In this document: piece after piece, positions 1-9,746 of the stretch
Numbering within the stretch: the stretch's first letter is position 1
How the letters are laid out: each line of letters begins with the position of its first letter
Source of the DNA: Holdemania filiformis DSM 12042
Lineage (GTDB): Bacteria; Bacillota_I; Bacilli_A; Erysipelotrichales; Erysipelotrichaceae
Length of the DNA stretch: 64,000 nucleotides
Assembly (NCBI RefSeq): GCF_000157995.1
Contig: NZ_GG657553.1
Coordinates: 286,995 to 350,994, forward strand
Reading direction: 5' to 3'
Position numbers and translations under genes: made by a program
Notes under the pieces: generated by a model
The model's database searches: none
Told to the model about the DNA's origin: nothing
The model's input: only the letters and a program-made list of their open reading frames with translations

Positions 1-536
1 TCAACCAGGATCACGTTGGCGTTCGCGTTGGTCTGCTTCGCGCCGATGGCTGCCGCTAATCCCGAAGGACCGCCGCCGACAACGACGATATCGCAGGTTT
101 CCGCTTCCCGCTGAGACGCTGGTTTTTCCGGTCCCTGAGTGGTCATCGTGATGTCTTCCACATCCATGCCCGCCTGCTTCATCGCATCCGCCACCGCGGC
201 CTTCACGCCGAACGATGAGAATGTCGCCGCCGTCACGCTGTCGACGACCGGTGAGTTGGCTTCCAGGATTCTTTCTTTAATCACCGGGAACGCGCGATCG
301 ATGACAACGTTGGTTTCGTGGCTGTCCACCAGCTCGATGTCCGTAATCTTCTGATCGGCGATCGTGACTTTCAGATTCATCTCTCCGCCGTAGCCTGTGC
401 CCTTGGCGTCATAGACGCCGGAGTTTGCCGCATCAGGGGTTTTGTCCTGACTTGGTTCCGCAGGCGTATTTGAGCAAGCAGTCATGCTTGCCGCTAATAA
501 ACCCGCAAGACCGACCTTCACAAATTTGTTGTACAT
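1..536 (-). CDS. Secreted FMN/FAD-binding reductase lipoprotein (fumarate reductase/flavocytochrome type), 3' part outside window
   Basis: The frame runs from an ATG at 536 (good AGGAGG box just upstream) to the window edge. It begins with a lipoprotein signal (MYNKFVKVGLAGLLAASMTAC). An FMN_bind domain follows at about residues 40-115, with a candidate flavinylation site VDSVTAATFSS (the usual SGAT reads TAAT). Then comes a Rossmann GxGxxG segment, VVVGGGPSGLAAAIGA, that opens a FAD_binding_2 domain. Such proteins are extracytoplasmic reductases for fumarate, urocanate or similar acceptors, fed by membrane flavin transfer. The acceptor cannot be told from this fragment. A related flavoprotein is at 21722-23185. 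Confidence 0.85.
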   Translation of the reverse strand, partial: MYNKFVKVGLAGLLAASMTACSNTPAEPSQDKTPDAANSGVYDAKGTGYGGEMNLKVTIADQKITDIELVDSHETNVVIDRAFPVIKERILEANSPVVDSVTAATFSSFGVKAAVADAMKQAGMDVEDITMTTQGPEKPASQREAETCDIVVVGGGPSGLAAAIGAKQTNANANVILV

Positions 537-570
537 GTTTCCTCCTATGTAGATCTCCTCTACATCCCCT

Positions 571-598
571 ATTTTACAGAATTCTCTTCATCCGTCAA
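571..598 (-). promoter_or_regulatory. Putative sigma-A promoter of the FMN/FAD reductase
   Basis: On the minus strand TTGACG (593-598) and TAAAAT (571-576) are 16 bp apart. A 6-bp inverted repeat (TGTAGA/TCTACA, 548-564) lies in the leader next to the ribosome-binding site and may affect translation; that role is inference. Confidence 0.5.
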
Positions 599-720
599 GT
601 GAACAAAATCATAAAGATTTCACAAAATGAACACAATAAATCCAGATAATGGCTTAACCATGAGGCTTTCTCTCCCTTTCTGGAACTACTTTCAGCGTAT
701 GAAAAGATTTTGTAAGGTGA

Positions 721-758
721 AAGAAACCCGCTTTCTGCTCGAAAACGGGTCTTTTTTG
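721..758 (-). terminator. Terminator after kbl
   Basis: Stem ACCCG/CGGGT (727-731 and 747-751) is extended by TTTC/GAAA, with T-rich flanks on both sides. It begins a few bases past the kbl stop. The T-run is stronger in the plus direction, so it may act both ways. Confidence 0.6.
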
Positions 759-760
759 AT

Positions 761-1954
761 TTATTTCCGCATTTCTTCGCGGACTTCGCAGAAGCAGCGG
801 ACAATCTTGTCGATGTCTTCGCGGGTATGCGCGGCGCTGACCTGCGTGCGGATCCGGGCTTTCCCCTTCGGAACGACCGGATAGGAGAAGGCGACAACGT
901 AGATTCCTTTATCCATCATCCGCTTGGCCATTTCCCCTGCCGTCTTTTCATCATAAAGCATGACCGGTACGATCGGATGCACGCCCGGGATGATATCGAA
1001 TCCGGCGTCCGTCATTTTCTGACGGTAATACGCGGTGATGTCTTCAAGATGGTCGCGCAGCGAGGTATCGGCTTCCAGAATCTTAAAGACTTCCAGAGAG
1101 GCGGCGACGATGGCCGGCGCCAAGGTATTGGAGAACAGATACGGCCGGCTGCGCTGACGAAGCAGATCGACGATTTCCTGACGGGCTGTCGTAAAGCCGC
1201 CGGAAGCGCCGCCTAACGCCTTGCCCAGAGTGCCGGTGATGATGTCCACACGCCCTTCCACACCGCAGTATTCCGCTGTTCCCCGACCGTGTTTTCCGAC
1301 AAAGCCGGCAGAATGACTGTCGTCCACCATGACCAGCGCATGGAACTCGTCGGCCAGATCGCAGATGGATTTCAGATCGGCGATAATGCCGTCCATTGAG
1401 AACACGCCGTCGGTGGCGATCAGCTTAATCCGCGCCCCGGCTTCTTCCGCGGCGATCAGCTGCTGCCGCAGATCGGCCATGTCATTGTTTTTATAACGGA
1501 AACGCTTGGCTTTGCACAGACGCACGCCGTCGATGATGCTGGCATGGTTCAGCTCGTCGCTGATCACCGCGTCCTCCGGCCCCAAAATCGTTTCAAACAG
1601 ACCGCCGTTGGCATCGAAGCAGGAGGAATACAGGATCGTATCGTCCATGCCCAGAAAATGCGATATCGCTGCTTCCAGCTGTTTGTGACTATCCTGTGTA
1701 CCGCAGATAAACCGCACAGAAGCCAGGCCGTAGCCCTTTTCCTCATACGATTTCTGCGCCGCCTGAATCAGACGCGGATCGTTGCCCAACCCGAGATAGT
1801 TGTTCGCGCACATGTTGATGACCTCGCGGCCGTCTTCCAGCTTCACGTGTGCGGATTGGGGTGTGACGATCGGACTCTCGCCTTTAAATAAACCCGCTTC
1901 TTTAATGTCTTTAACTTCCTGAGCGTAATAGTGCAGCGCTTCAACCTTATTCAT
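761..1954 (-). CDS. kbl: Glycine C-acetyltransferase (2-amino-3-ketobutyrate CoA ligase)
   Basis: This PLP enzyme of the alpha-oxoamine synthase family cleaves 2-amino-3-ketobutyrate with CoA to glycine and acetyl-CoA. The 397-residue length is normal for the family. The PLP lysine is K245 in [14 protein letters not shown]. His136 in [12 protein letters not shown] and D211/H214 in [10 protein letters not shown] match the cofactor-binding residues. Its start overlaps the tdh stop in a TAATG, so translation of the two is probably coupled. Together they turn threonine into glycine and acetyl-CoA. Confidence 0.95.
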   Translation of the reverse strand: MNKVEALHYYAQEVKDIKEAGLFKGESPIVTPQSAHVKLEDGREVINMCANNYLGLGNDPRLIQAAQKSYEEKGYGLASVRFICGTQDSHKQLEAAISHFLGMDDTILYSSCFDANGGLFETILGPEDAVISDELNHASIIDGVRLCKAKRFRYKNNDMADLRQQLIAAEEAGARIKLIATDGVFSMDGIIADLKSICDLADEFHALVMVDDSHSAGFVGKHGRGTAEYCGVEGRVDIITGTLGKALGGASGGFTTARQEIVDLLRQRSRPYLFSNTLAPAIVAASLEVFKILEADTSLRDHLEDITAYYRQKMTDAGFDIIPGVHPIVPVMLYDEKTAGEMAKRMMDKGIYVVAFSYPVVPKGKARIRTQVSAAHTREDIDKIVRCFCEVREEMRK

Positions 1955-3018
1955 TATTTTTCCTCCTTCTGCAGCGAACTCCAGTCCAGCACCACTTTGC
2001 CGGATTGTCCGGAATTCATCGCCGCGAATCCTTTTTCATAATCCTGAATATCAAACCGGTGGGTGATCACAGCGTCGATGTTCAGGCCGCTCTGCAGCAT
2101 CGTCGACATCTTATACCAGGTTTCCCACATCTCCCGGCCATAGATGCCCTTGATCGTCAGGCCGTTGAAAATGACTTTTTCCCAGTTGATCCGGGCGTCT
2201 GCTTTCTGTAAGCCTAAAAGTGCGATCTTGCCGCCGTTTTTCATGTTGTTGACCATGTCATTGAAACCGGACTGTGCGCCGCTCATTTCCAGGCCGACGT
2301 CAAAGCCTTCCTTCATGCCCAGCTCGCGCATCACGTCCGGCAGCTTCTCCTGAGCGACGTTGACCGTGCGGGTCGCGCCGAGCGTTCTGGCCAGGTTCAA
2401 GCGGTATTCGTTAACATCGGTCACGACCACATGCCGCGCTCCGACATGCCGGCAGATCGCCGCCGCCATGCAGCCGATCGGCCCTGCGCCGGTGATCAGC
2501 ACATCCTCGCCGATCATATTGAACTGCAGCGCCGTGTGGACGGCGTTGCCCAGCGGATCAAAGCAGGAGTATAATTCCTCGCGGATCGACGGATCACAAT
2601 GCCACGCGTTTTTCGCCGGAATTACGAGGTACTGCGCGAACGCACCGTTGCGGTTAACGCCGACCCCCTGGGTGTTGCGGCATAAATGCGGCTGGCCTGC
2701 CAGGCAGTTGCGGCAATGGCCGCAGGTGATATGCCCTTCGCCGCTGACAAGGTCGCCGACCTGGAAACCTTCGACATTCTCACCGACCTCAACGATTTCC
2801 CCGACATATTCATGCCCGGCAGTCAAGCCGATCGGAATCGTATGCTGCGCCCATTCGTTCCAGTTATAAATATGCACGTCCGTACCGCAGATTGACGTCT
2901 TGCGGATTTTGATCTTCACGTCGTTTTTGCCGCATTCCGGGACCGGCACCTGTTTCAGTGTCAAGCCGACGTCCGCCTTTTCTTTCACTAAAGCCCACAT
3001 CATTTTGCCTTCGCTCAT
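1954..3018 (-). CDS. tdh: L-threonine 3-dehydrogenase
   Basis: Zinc-dependent medium-chain dehydrogenase that oxidises threonine to 2-amino-3-ketobutyrate with NAD+; 354 residues, normal length. Catalytic zinc ligands are C44 (SICGTDVH) and H69/E70 (AGHEYVG). The structural zinc loop has C99, C102, C105 and C113 ([16 protein letters not shown]). A Rossmann motif GAGPIG sits near residue 176. First gene of a two-gene operon with kbl; its product is the kbl substrate. A strong AGGAGG-type site precedes the start, and a TATAAA box about 40 bp upstream suggests a local promoter. Confidence 0.95.
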   Translation of the reverse strand: MSEGKMMWALVKEKADVGLTLKQVPVPECGKNDVKIKIRKTSICGTDVHIYNWNEWAQHTIPIGLTAGHEYVGEIVEVGENVEGFQVGDLVSGEGHITCGHCRNCLAGQPHLCRNTQGVGVNRNGAFAQYLVIPAKNAWHCDPSIREELYSCFDPLGNAVHTALQFNMIGEDVLITGAGPIGCMAAAICRHVGARHVVVTDVNEYRLNLARTLGATRTVNVAQEKLPDVMRELGMKEGFDVGLEMSGAQSGFNDMVNNMKNGGKIALLGLQKADARINWEKVIFNGLTIKGIYGREMWETWYKMSTMLQSGLNIDAVITHRFDIQDYEKGFAAMNSGQSGKVVLDWSSLQKEEK

Positions 3019-3267
3019 TTTGTTCCTCCTTCTTTTTGTAAGCGGTATCTTTAATTTTATAGTGCCTTAGTTTTCAACGAAATGCAAGACACTTTTTTAA
3101 ATTTGTCCGCAACACAAGGACAGTTGCCCGATTTATCCGCGCCGCTTTCTGAAACTTGTGAAAATCGTTGAAAATTATTATTTTACTTGAATTCATCGAG
3201 CCGGTGCTCGTCTTTTTTATGATTCGACAAAATCCGGCAACAATAAGAGGGTGAAGGAGGAGAGCTT

Positions 3268-4860
3268 ATGCAAGCGGAAATTAAAAAAACAAGTGATGGA
3301 AGGCTAAGATTTCGTTGGGTGAAGATCTTATTGATCCTCGTCGGCCTCAGTGCGCCGCTGAGCGTTCTCCTATTCCCATTCCCGCAGCGCGCGCCAAAAA
3401 ACAAACAGCCAGACTTTCTCGAAGCGGAGGATCGTCAGCTGGATCAGACGCTGCACGAAAAACAAAACGCCGTGGAAATTGTCGTTTTCTACCCGCAGGA
3501 ACCGCAGACTATTCAGAGTGCGGCCAAAAAACAGGCTGAGCAGCTGATGAACACGCTGACCGCGGAATATGTCCAACCATCGGAGCTGTCGGCTGCCAGA
3601 CAGGAAGACCCGGATCCCCTATTAATCAAAGCAGACTATCATACCGAAGCCTTAGCACAAAACACCGTGTCGGTAGTTTACCTGATTCAGAAAAAAGTTG
3701 GCGATCACATCGAGGAAGAACGCTGGGGTTATCTTCTTGATCAACAGACAGGAGCTTTGGTCGGCGCGGATCGGGCTTTCGATCAAACCGGGCTGAACCG
3801 GATCTCCGCTTTATTCCGGGACGCGATGAAAAACCAGGAAGCAACTCACTCCCTGGCTTACTCGCTGCCGATGATCGAGGCGACTTCCCCGATTCCGGAA
3901 AATTTCTCTCAGTTTTATTATGCTGACGACCGGCTGACGTTCTTCCTGAAGCTTCCGGAAGGCATGGCGATCTCCACGGAAACGGAAGAACCCAAAGAGG
4001 ATGGACAAGCAAGCGGCGATGAAATGCAAGACAGCTCAGATAATGGAATAGAGAGAACTAACCCGGCAATGTCCGGACAGGAAATGTTCTTTCAAGAATC
4101 CCAAAATCAATTGCGCTGGTCGGTGAACCGGACGCAGCTGGGATCGCATTTCTTATTGAAACCGGCAGAGGACCGCGAAGATTTATTCATCCCCCCGCGA
4201 ACTATTGATCCGGATCAGCCGATGGTGGCGCTCACCTTCGACGATGGTCCGCATCCCAAGAACACGCCGCGTATTCTGGAAACCTTGCGGACTTACGATG
4301 GAGCATCGACATTTTTCATGGTCGGCACCAATGTCGAGCGTTATCCGGACGTCGTCAGACAAGTTGCGGAAAGCGGCAGTGAAATCGCGTCGCATACCTA
4401 TGATCATCCGAATTTAACCAAGCTGTCAGGGGATCGCCTGAATTATCAGCTCAGCCGTGTTAATGAGCTGATCGGCGAGTTAACTGATCAGCAGGTATCG
4501 GTAAAAACACTGCGTCCGCCCTACGGCGCTGTCAGCGAACAAGTCAGAGAAGCTGCCGATACGCCGCTGATTCTATGGAGCATGGACACCCTGGACTGGA
4601 AAACCCGCGATGCCCAGAAGACGATCAGCTACGTCCTTGAACAGGTGGAAGACGGCGACATCATTCTAATGCACGATATCCACGCAGAATCCGCCGACGC
4701 AGCCGTAGCAATCATCCCGCAATTGACAGCGATGGGCTATCAGCTCGTCACCGTTCAGGAACTGATGCAGGCGAAGGGGCTGGAAATGCTTCCGGGGCAG
4801 AAAATTTTCAGCGGAAATCCAGATACGTACGGTTCGTCTGTGATGCTCACCGATCAATGA
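3268..4860 (+). CDS. Membrane-anchored polysaccharide deacetylase (PgdA/PdaC-like)
   Basis: 530 residues: short cytoplasmic N-terminus, one membrane segment (about 14-34), a long extracellular region resembling the regulatory part of PgdA/PdaC proteins, and a C-terminal NodB-type domain. All deacetylase motifs are present: TFDDGP near 322-327, the metal-binding SHTYDH (H376, H380), RPPYGA near 416, DTLDW near 440 and LMHD with H469. It probably removes N-acetyl groups from peptidoglycan, which would raise lysozyme resistance; the substrate is inferred from family. Monocistronic and plus strand, with a clear AAGGAGG site. An acidic, low-complexity insert lies near residues 240-270. Confidence 0.88.
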   Translation: MQAEIKKTSDGRLRFRWVKILLILVGLSAPLSVLLFPFPQRAPKNKQPDFLEAEDRQLDQTLHEKQNAVEIVVFYPQEPQTIQSAAKKQAEQLMNTLTAEYVQPSELSAARQEDPDPLLIKADYHTEALAQNTVSVVYLIQKKVGDHIEEERWGYLLDQQTGALVGADRAFDQTGLNRISALFRDAMKNQEATHSLAYSLPMIEATSPIPENFSQFYYADDRLTFFLKLPEGMAISTETEEPKEDGQASGDEMQDSSDNGIERTNPAMSGQEMFFQESQNQLRWSVNRTQLGSHFLLKPAEDREDLFIPPRTIDPDQPMVALTFDDGPHPKNTPRILETLRTYDGASTFFMVGTNVERYPDVVRQVAESGSEIASHTYDHPNLTKLSGDRLNYQLSRVNELIGELTDQQVSVKTLRPPYGAVSEQVREAADTPLILWSMDTLDWKTRDAQKTISYVLEQVEDGDIILMHDIHAESADAAVAIIPQLTAMGYQLVTVQELMQAKGLEMLPGQKIFSGNPDTYGSSVMLTDQ

Positions 4861-4910
4861 TACTAACGGAAAGCGACGCAAGTTCCTGACTGAAAAAGTC
4901 ATTGAAATAC

Positions 4911-4947
4911 AAAAAAGGCATATCCCGATCTGAGCTGGGGATATGCC
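4911..4947 (-). terminator. Terminator of the rsmG-noc-parA-parB cluster
   Basis: Ten-bp stem GGCATATCCC (4917-4926) with GGGATATGCC (4938-4947), followed on the minus strand by TTTTTT. It sits between the converging parB and deacetylase genes and may serve both. Confidence 0.85.
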
Positions 4948-4962
4948 CTCATTCTATTTCCA

Positions 4963-5838
4963 TTAAGATTCTGTTTCTTCCAGACAATGAATCAATTCCA
5001 GGATCCGGTTCAGGTCCTGCGTGCCGGAATACTGGATAACGATCTGTTTCTTATCCACCTTGACGCGGGTCTGCAGCCTGTTCTGCATGACTTCCTCGAC
5101 GTACAACAGATTCGGGTCTTCCGCTTTCTTTGCGGCCTTGGGTTTCGGTTTTTCCTGCCGTTCCTTGACCAGCCGTTCCACCTCGCGCACAGACAGACCT
5201 TCCTCAGCGATCTTCATTGCCAGATCATACGCTTCGCCCTCGTCCTCGATTGTGACTAACGGGCGCACATGCCCCATTGACAGCTTATTCTCCGTGACCA
5301 GCTGCTGGACGGATTTCGGCAGCTTTAACAGCCGCAGGGTGTTGGTGATGTGTTCACGGGATTTCCCGACGCGCTGAGCCAGTTTTTCCTGCGTGTAGTC
5401 CAGCCGTTCGATCAGGCGCTGATACGCCTGGGCTTCTTCAATTGCGTTCAGGTCCTCGCGCTGAATGTTTTCCAGCAGCGAGATTTCCATCATCTGTTCT
5501 TCAGTGAACTCCATGACGATTGCAGGAATCGTCTTCAATCCCGCCTTTTTACTGGCGCGGACGCGGCGTTCGCCGGCGATCAGCTCATAGCCTTTGACGG
5601 ATTTGCGCAGCAATACCGGAGTGAAAACACCATGCTCCTTGATCGACTGAGCCAGCTCGCCGATCTTTTCATCGTCGAATATTTTACGCGGCTGATAGGG
5701 ATTCGGCCGGATCTCAGACAGCTTGATCTCGCTCTGACGACTCTCGTCGCCCTGCTGAATCTCCTCGATCACATTGCTTAAATCATCGCCGAAAATGGCT
5801 CCCAGGCCTTTACCCAGCCGGGCTTCATCCTTTTTCAT
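4963..5838 (-). CDS. parB: Chromosome partitioning protein ParB (Spo0J)
   Basis: CTP-dependent clamp that loads at parS, spreads, and recruits SMC. 291 residues. N-terminal box RLGKGLGAIFG (the ParA-stimulating segment) precedes the CTPase domain with the GERR motif (ELIAGERRVRA, about 89-99) and ENIQRED (about 123-129). The HTH (KLAQRVGKSREHITNTLRLL) and a C-terminal dimerisation domain follow. It overlaps the end of parA by 14 nt, so the two are co-translated. Perfect parS sites occur at 57676 and 59560. The N-terminal box separates it from the Noc paralogue at 6782-7558. Confidence 0.96.
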   Translation of the reverse strand: MKKDEARLGKGLGAIFGDDLSNVIEEIQQGDESRQSEIKLSEIRPNPYQPRKIFDDEKIGELAQSIKEHGVFTPVLLRKSVKGYELIAGERRVRASKKAGLKTIPAIVMEFTEEQMMEISLLENIQREDLNAIEEAQAYQRLIERLDYTQEKLAQRVGKSREHITNTLRLLKLPKSVQQLVTENKLSMGHVRPLVTIEDEGEAYDLAMKIAEEGLSVREVERLVKERQEKPKPKAAKKAEDPNLLYVEEVMQNRLQTRVKVDKKQIVIQYSGTQDLNRILELIHCLEETES

Positions 5839-6619
5839 TGGCTTTTGCCTCCTTTGCGTTATAGGAAATGACTTCCTTTGCTAACGATGCGTAGGCCTTG
5901 GCTCCTTCCGATTTTACGTCATATTCAAAAATCGTGGCGCCGCGGGAAGGGGCTTCCGACAGCTTAACGTTGCGGGGAATGTAGGTCTTATACACCCGCT
6001 CCTTGAAATACCGCCGGACTTCCTGCTGAACTTCGACGCTCAGCTTGGTCCGCGCATCAAACATCGTCAATAATACGCCCTCGATCATCAATTTATTGTT
6101 GAAAAGACGCTGCACCAGACGAATTGTCGACAACAGCTGCGTCAACCCTTCCAGCGCATAGTATTCACACTGCACCGGAATGATCACAGAATCCGCGGCC
6201 GTCAGGGCGTTGGTATTCAGCAGCCCCAGCGAAGGCGGGCAGTCGATGATGATGTAATCGTAATCATTCTTCACAGCGACCAGCTTGTTTTTCAACAGCT
6301 TTTCACGGCCGTATTTGTATTCGACCATTTCCAGGTCCGCCCCGGCCAGGTCGATCGTCGCCGGCAGAATATCCAGCGGCGGAATCTTCATGGTTTTCAC
6401 AGCGTCCTTGACTTCAACCTCCGTCATGATAACGTCATAAATACTTTTCACAAAACTTTGGCGAGTCGCGCCGACGCCCTGCGTCGCGTTGCCCTGCGGG
6501 TCAAAATCGACCAGTAATATTTTTTTGCCGAGATAGGCCAGTCCGGCGGAGAGATTGATACTTGTCGTCGTTTTTCCGACGCCGCCTTTCTGATTGGCGA
6601 TGGCAATAATTTTTCCCAT
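5825..6619 (-). CDS. parA: Chromosome partitioning ATPase ParA (Soj)
   Basis: 264-residue Walker ATPase of the MinD/ParA family. The deviant Walker A is KGGVGKTT (about 10-17), Walker A' is VDFDPQGN, and Walker B is IIIDCPPS. It is a chromosomal Soj-type protein without the N-terminal HTH of plasmid ParAs. It works with ParB at parS and, in Bacillus, also regulates DnaA. Start context is weak but at the expected family position. A 162-nt spacer separates it from noc, so it could have its own promoter. Confidence 0.96.
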   Translation of the reverse strand: MGKIIAIANQKGGVGKTTTSINLSAGLAYLGKKILLVDFDPQGNATQGVGATRQSFVKSIYDVIMTEVEVKDAVKTMKIPPLDILPATIDLAGADLEMVEYKYGREKLLKNKLVAVKNDYDYIIIDCPPSLGLLNTNALTAADSVIIPVQCEYYALEGLTQLLSTIRLVQRLFNNKLMIEGVLLTMFDARTKLSVEVQQEVRRYFKERVYKTYIPRNVKLSEAPSRGATIFEYDVKSEGAKAYASLAKEVISYNAKEAKANEKG

Positions 6620-6781
6620 TTTTTCACATCCTTTATCTTAATTTATATCCACACTCGGTATTCACAGAGCACAACCCTCATCGCCATCGGATTGCCATCC
6701 GGTCTGAAACCGGAAGATCCGAGTAAATCTCAGAGTTCTCCTTATCAGGCACTTTCCGATTGGAAATGAGGTGAATTTTCG

Positions 6782-7558
6782 TTACTTGTTTGGAAACTTA
6801 ATGATAATCCGAACGTCATTATCCGTTTCCGCTTCCTCGGTCTCAATGGCGATCCCGGTCCGGCGCACCATTTCCACCGCCTGATAGATGGTATTGACCG
6901 CGATTTTAATATTGCGGGCAAAGCCTTTGAAGACTGGTTTTTTCGCTTCCGGTTTCGTCTGCGGCGTTTCTTTCATGCTGGTGATCAGCTGTTCCGCCTG
7001 ACGGACGTTCATCCCTTTTTTAACGATTTTCTCATAGACTTCCTGCTGCTTATCCGGTTCGACCGAAAGCAGCGCCCGTGCATGCCGCTCGGTAATTTTA
7101 CGGGAGGAAATGCCTTCCTGGATTTCATCCGGCAGATTCAATAACCGGACCTTGTTCGCGATCGTGGACTGGGATTTTCCCATTTTGGCCGCCAGTTCTT
7201 CCTGCGTCATCCCAGCGGAGCGCATGATCTGGATATAGGCCTTGGCTTCTTCGATCGAAGTCAGGTTCTCGCGCTGAATATTTTCGACCAACGCCAGCTC
7301 GGCCAGCTTCTGTTCATCGGCGCTCATGACATTGCATGGAACTTCGCTGTAGCCGGCCAGAATGCAAGCCTTGTAGCGGCGTTCTCCGGCGATGATTTCA
7401 TAACCATCTTCATCCTCGCGGACAGTAATCGGCTGAATCAGACCGTTCTCCCGGATCGACTGCGCCAGCTCCATCAGTGCGTCTTCATTAAACTCCAGCC
7501 GCGGCTGATGACGGTTGGGATGAATCTGTTCGATTGATATTTCCCGGACTTCTCTCAT
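6782..7558 (-). CDS. noc: Nucleoid occlusion protein Noc (ParB paralogue)
   Basis: 258-residue ParB-family protein: N-terminal CTPase domain with AGERRYKA, ENIQREN, then the HTH region STIANKVRLLNLP and KITERHARALL. These last two are the Noc-type specificity segments, rather than the SREHITN/GHVRPL of ParB. Noc blocks division over the nucleoid by binding NBS sites. The protein starts directly at the ParB-like core (MREVREISIEQIHPN). The N-terminal amphipathic membrane-targeting helix of Bacillus Noc is absent, and no in-frame upstream start exists before a stop at 7571. Lies 12 nt after rsmG. Confidence 0.88.
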   Translation of the reverse strand: MREVREISIEQIHPNRHQPRLEFNEDALMELAQSIRENGLIQPITVREDEDGYEIIAGERRYKACILAGYSEVPCNVMSADEQKLAELALVENIQRENLTSIEEAKAYIQIMRSAGMTQEELAAKMGKSQSTIANKVRLLNLPDEIQEGISSRKITERHARALLSVEPDKQQEVYEKIVKKGMNVRQAEQLITSMKETPQTKPEAKKPVFKGFARNIKIAVNTIYQAVEMVRRTGIAIETEEAETDNDVRIIIKFPNK

Positions 7559-7570
7559 AAAAACACTCCT

Positions 7571-8272
7571 TTACAACGGATTCTTTTTGATTTTCGCATA
7601 AGCGCGCGGATACTGCGGCGGCGTGGATCGGACTTTGCGGTACGTCAGATTCACACGGGCCGAGCCATCCTGCAGATGGACTTCCTCGGCGCGCTCCAAT
7701 TCCGCTCCCAGAATTTTCGTCGCTTTCTCCGCCTGGATCTGTTCCTCAAATCCGGCGGCCCCCTTCATGGCGACAAACATTCCGTTCTTTTTTACTAACG
7801 GCAGACACAGCTCCGCCAGCACGCGCAGATTCGCGACGGCCCGCGCCGTAACCAAATCAAACGATTCGCGATGTTCTTTCGCGTAGTCCTCAGCCCGGAC
7901 GTTCAAACATTCAACATTGTCCAGCTGAAGCTCGCGGCATACTTCCTTGAGAAAAACAACCCGCTTATTCAGCGGTTCTAAAATTGTGATCTTCAATTGA
8001 GGATTCATAATTTTTAACGGCAGGGAAGGAAAACCCGCGCCCGCACCGACGTCGCACAGGTGAACTGTGTTCAGCGGCATGCCGGCAAACGGAACCAGCG
8101 AATCATAGAAATGCTTTTCCAGCACTTCCTCCCATTCCGTGATGGCAGTAAGATTCATTTTTTCGTTCCATTCCTGCAGCAGCTGCGCATACCGCACAAA
8201 TTGTTCCTGCTGTCGGGCGGAACATCCGATTTCCTTCTGACGACAGGCTTCGATAAATTCTTCCCATTTCAT
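7571..8272 (-). CDS. rsmG: 16S rRNA (guanine(527)-N7)-methyltransferase RsmG (GidB)
   Basis: 233-residue SAM-dependent methyltransferase that makes m7G527 in 16S rRNA; loss is linked to low-level streptomycin resistance in other bacteria. The SAM motif is CDVGAGAGFPSLPL (about 71-84), followed by VFLKEVCRELQL and FDLVTARAVANL. First gene of the rsmG-noc-parA-parB cluster, the classic origin-proximal order in Bacillota. Here mnmG, usually adjacent, lies 33 kb away. A GGAGG site lies 7 nt before the start. Confidence 0.95.
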   Translation of the reverse strand: MKWEEFIEACRQKEIGCSARQQEQFVRYAQLLQEWNEKMNLTAITEWEEVLEKHFYDSLVPFAGMPLNTVHLCDVGAGAGFPSLPLKIMNPQLKITILEPLNKRVVFLKEVCRELQLDNVECLNVRAEDYAKEHRESFDLVTARAVANLRVLAELCLPLVKKNGMFVAMKGAAGFEEQIQAEKATKILGAELERAEEVHLQDGSARVNLTYRKVRSTPPQYPRAYAKIKKNPL

Positions 8273-8293
8273 ACTGCATCCTCCGCATGGGTT

Positions 8294-8322
8294 ATTATAG
8301 CAAAATTCTCTCCTGTTCTAAA
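8294..8322 (-). promoter_or_regulatory. Putative promoter of rsmG-noc
   Basis: Minus-strand TTTAGA (8317-8322), 17-bp spacer, perfect TATAAT (8294-8299), about 20 nt before the rsmG start. Confidence 0.6.
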
Positions 8323-8752
8323 GCACTTCTTCCCATGAAATTGATGTTTCATCGTTTTTCATCCCCGAGATTTCGCTTTCTTCTGAAACTTGTTCCGGGT
8401 TTTTACATCTGGATTTTCCTTATATGAGTAAGCCTTGTCTTCCTTTGAGGATTCTTTTGCGAATTCTGCGGAATTCTTCAACTTCACCATGAGATTGCGG
8501 AGCTTCCGCTTTCTTTATCCGCAGACCCGATCCTCACGACTCCCCACGGGCTTGATTGATCAATCATGATTCAGTCCGGGCAGCATCGTCCCTGGCAAAG
8601 TTCGCATTTTACAATGAAGAGAAGTGACCAGCATTGTTCTACTATTAATAAGGAAGATACATAAAGGAAATCGCAGTCGGATTTGCCTTTCCACCACGAT
8701 TATGCTACTCTGTTTTTAGCAGGTTTTTCAGGGAGAAAAGGAGAAACTGGAG
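8323..8752. other. Intergenic stretch of about 430 bp
   Basis: Between the divergent rsmG and HAD genes. No credible ORF or RNA was seen. It contains a perfect 14-bp palindrome, TGATTGATCAATCA (8553-8566), and a small GCGGA/TCCGC hairpin near 8496. The promoter of the HAD gene presumably lies in its right half but no convincing box pair was found. Confidence 0.4.
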
Positions 8753-9628
8753 ATGAAGGACAGAAAACCAATCCGGCTGATCGCCAGCGACCTCGACGGA
8801 ACGTTATATTACGGCGCGCGGGAGCTGGGGAAAATGACGCCGGCCAACCGCGACGCGATCGTCCGCTGGACGGAAGCGGGCCATCGTTTTTTGATCGCCA
8901 CGGGAAGACGGGCGTGTACGCGGGCGGAAATCATCCGCGAATACGCGATCGACTGCGATATCATCGCCTGCAATGGCGCCAAGGTGATACTGAACGACCA
9001 GCTGTTGTGGAGCCGGGAAGTCATGCCGCCGGAGCTGAACGAGCTGTGCAATCTGTGCGAGCCATTTCGCAATGAACTGGATTTCGTACTGGATATCGAT
9101 ATCATGGAGCGCATCACCTACCAGGCCAACAGTCTGATTCAAAAACGATTTCCTGAGGATCTTTATTTGCGGCAGGTCCGCGATTATTTGAAACAGCCGC
9201 AAACGGCGTATCCCAATAAGGTTTTTATGGTTCTGGCCGATCCGGCAAGACTCCCGTTTTTCCTGGATTACTTCACCCGGCATTTCCAAGGCCGGCTGGC
9301 CGTGACCAGCAGCGGACCGGATCTGGTGGAAATGAGCTGCGAGGGCTGCGGCAAGGGAGCGGCTTTGTTGGAGATTCTGGATCGGTTAGGTCTGGAACGG
9401 GAACAGGCCGTAGCGATCGGTGATGAACAGAATGATCTGGATATGCTTCAAAGTATTCCGTATGGCTTCGTGATGAATTCCGCTCGTCCTGCGATCAAAT
9501 CTCAGGTTCCCTATTCCGTAGATTCAGTGCACGAACTGATCGATGCCTGCCTGCGCTACAACGCGGCATGCGGACAGTCGTCAGACGCAGAAGATCTAAA
9601 CTTTCCCGCAGTCTTCCGTCAGTCTTAA
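8753..9628 (+). CDS. HAD-superfamily phosphatase, Cof-type (HAD-IIB)
   Basis: 291 residues with all four HAD motifs: nucleophile D13 and acid D15 in ASDLDGTL, ATGR near residue 47, the lysine in GCGKGAALL, and the metal-binding GDEQNDLDML near 222. A C2-type cap lies in the middle. These enzymes dephosphorylate small phosphorylated metabolites such as sugar phosphates or cofactors; the substrate is unknown. AGGAGA site 7 nt upstream of the ATG. Monocistronic. Confidence 0.88.
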   Translation: MKDRKPIRLIASDLDGTLYYGARELGKMTPANRDAIVRWTEAGHRFLIATGRRACTRAEIIREYAIDCDIIACNGAKVILNDQLLWSREVMPPELNELCNLCEPFRNELDFVLDIDIMERITYQANSLIQKRFPEDLYLRQVRDYLKQPQTAYPNKVFMVLADPARLPFFLDYFTRHFQGRLAVTSSGPDLVEMSCEGCGKGAALLEILDRLGLEREQAVAIGDEQNDLDMLQSIPYGFVMNSARPAIKSQVPYSVDSVHELIDACLRYNAACGQSSDAEDLNFPAVFRQS

Positions 9629-9746
9629 GCTTCATCTCACCGCTGAAAATTTCTTCCCGGCAAACTTTAGTGATTAACTTTCCGGCTTCTTTGTAAGAAT
9701 TTCACCGCTCCGCAATTCAGCTTCGTCTGATCAGAAAGGAAATTGT

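Noticed and set aside
8343..8358. TGATGTTTCATCG, a parS half-site look-alike
   Set aside because: Only one arm matches; the CACGTG centre and second arm are missing.
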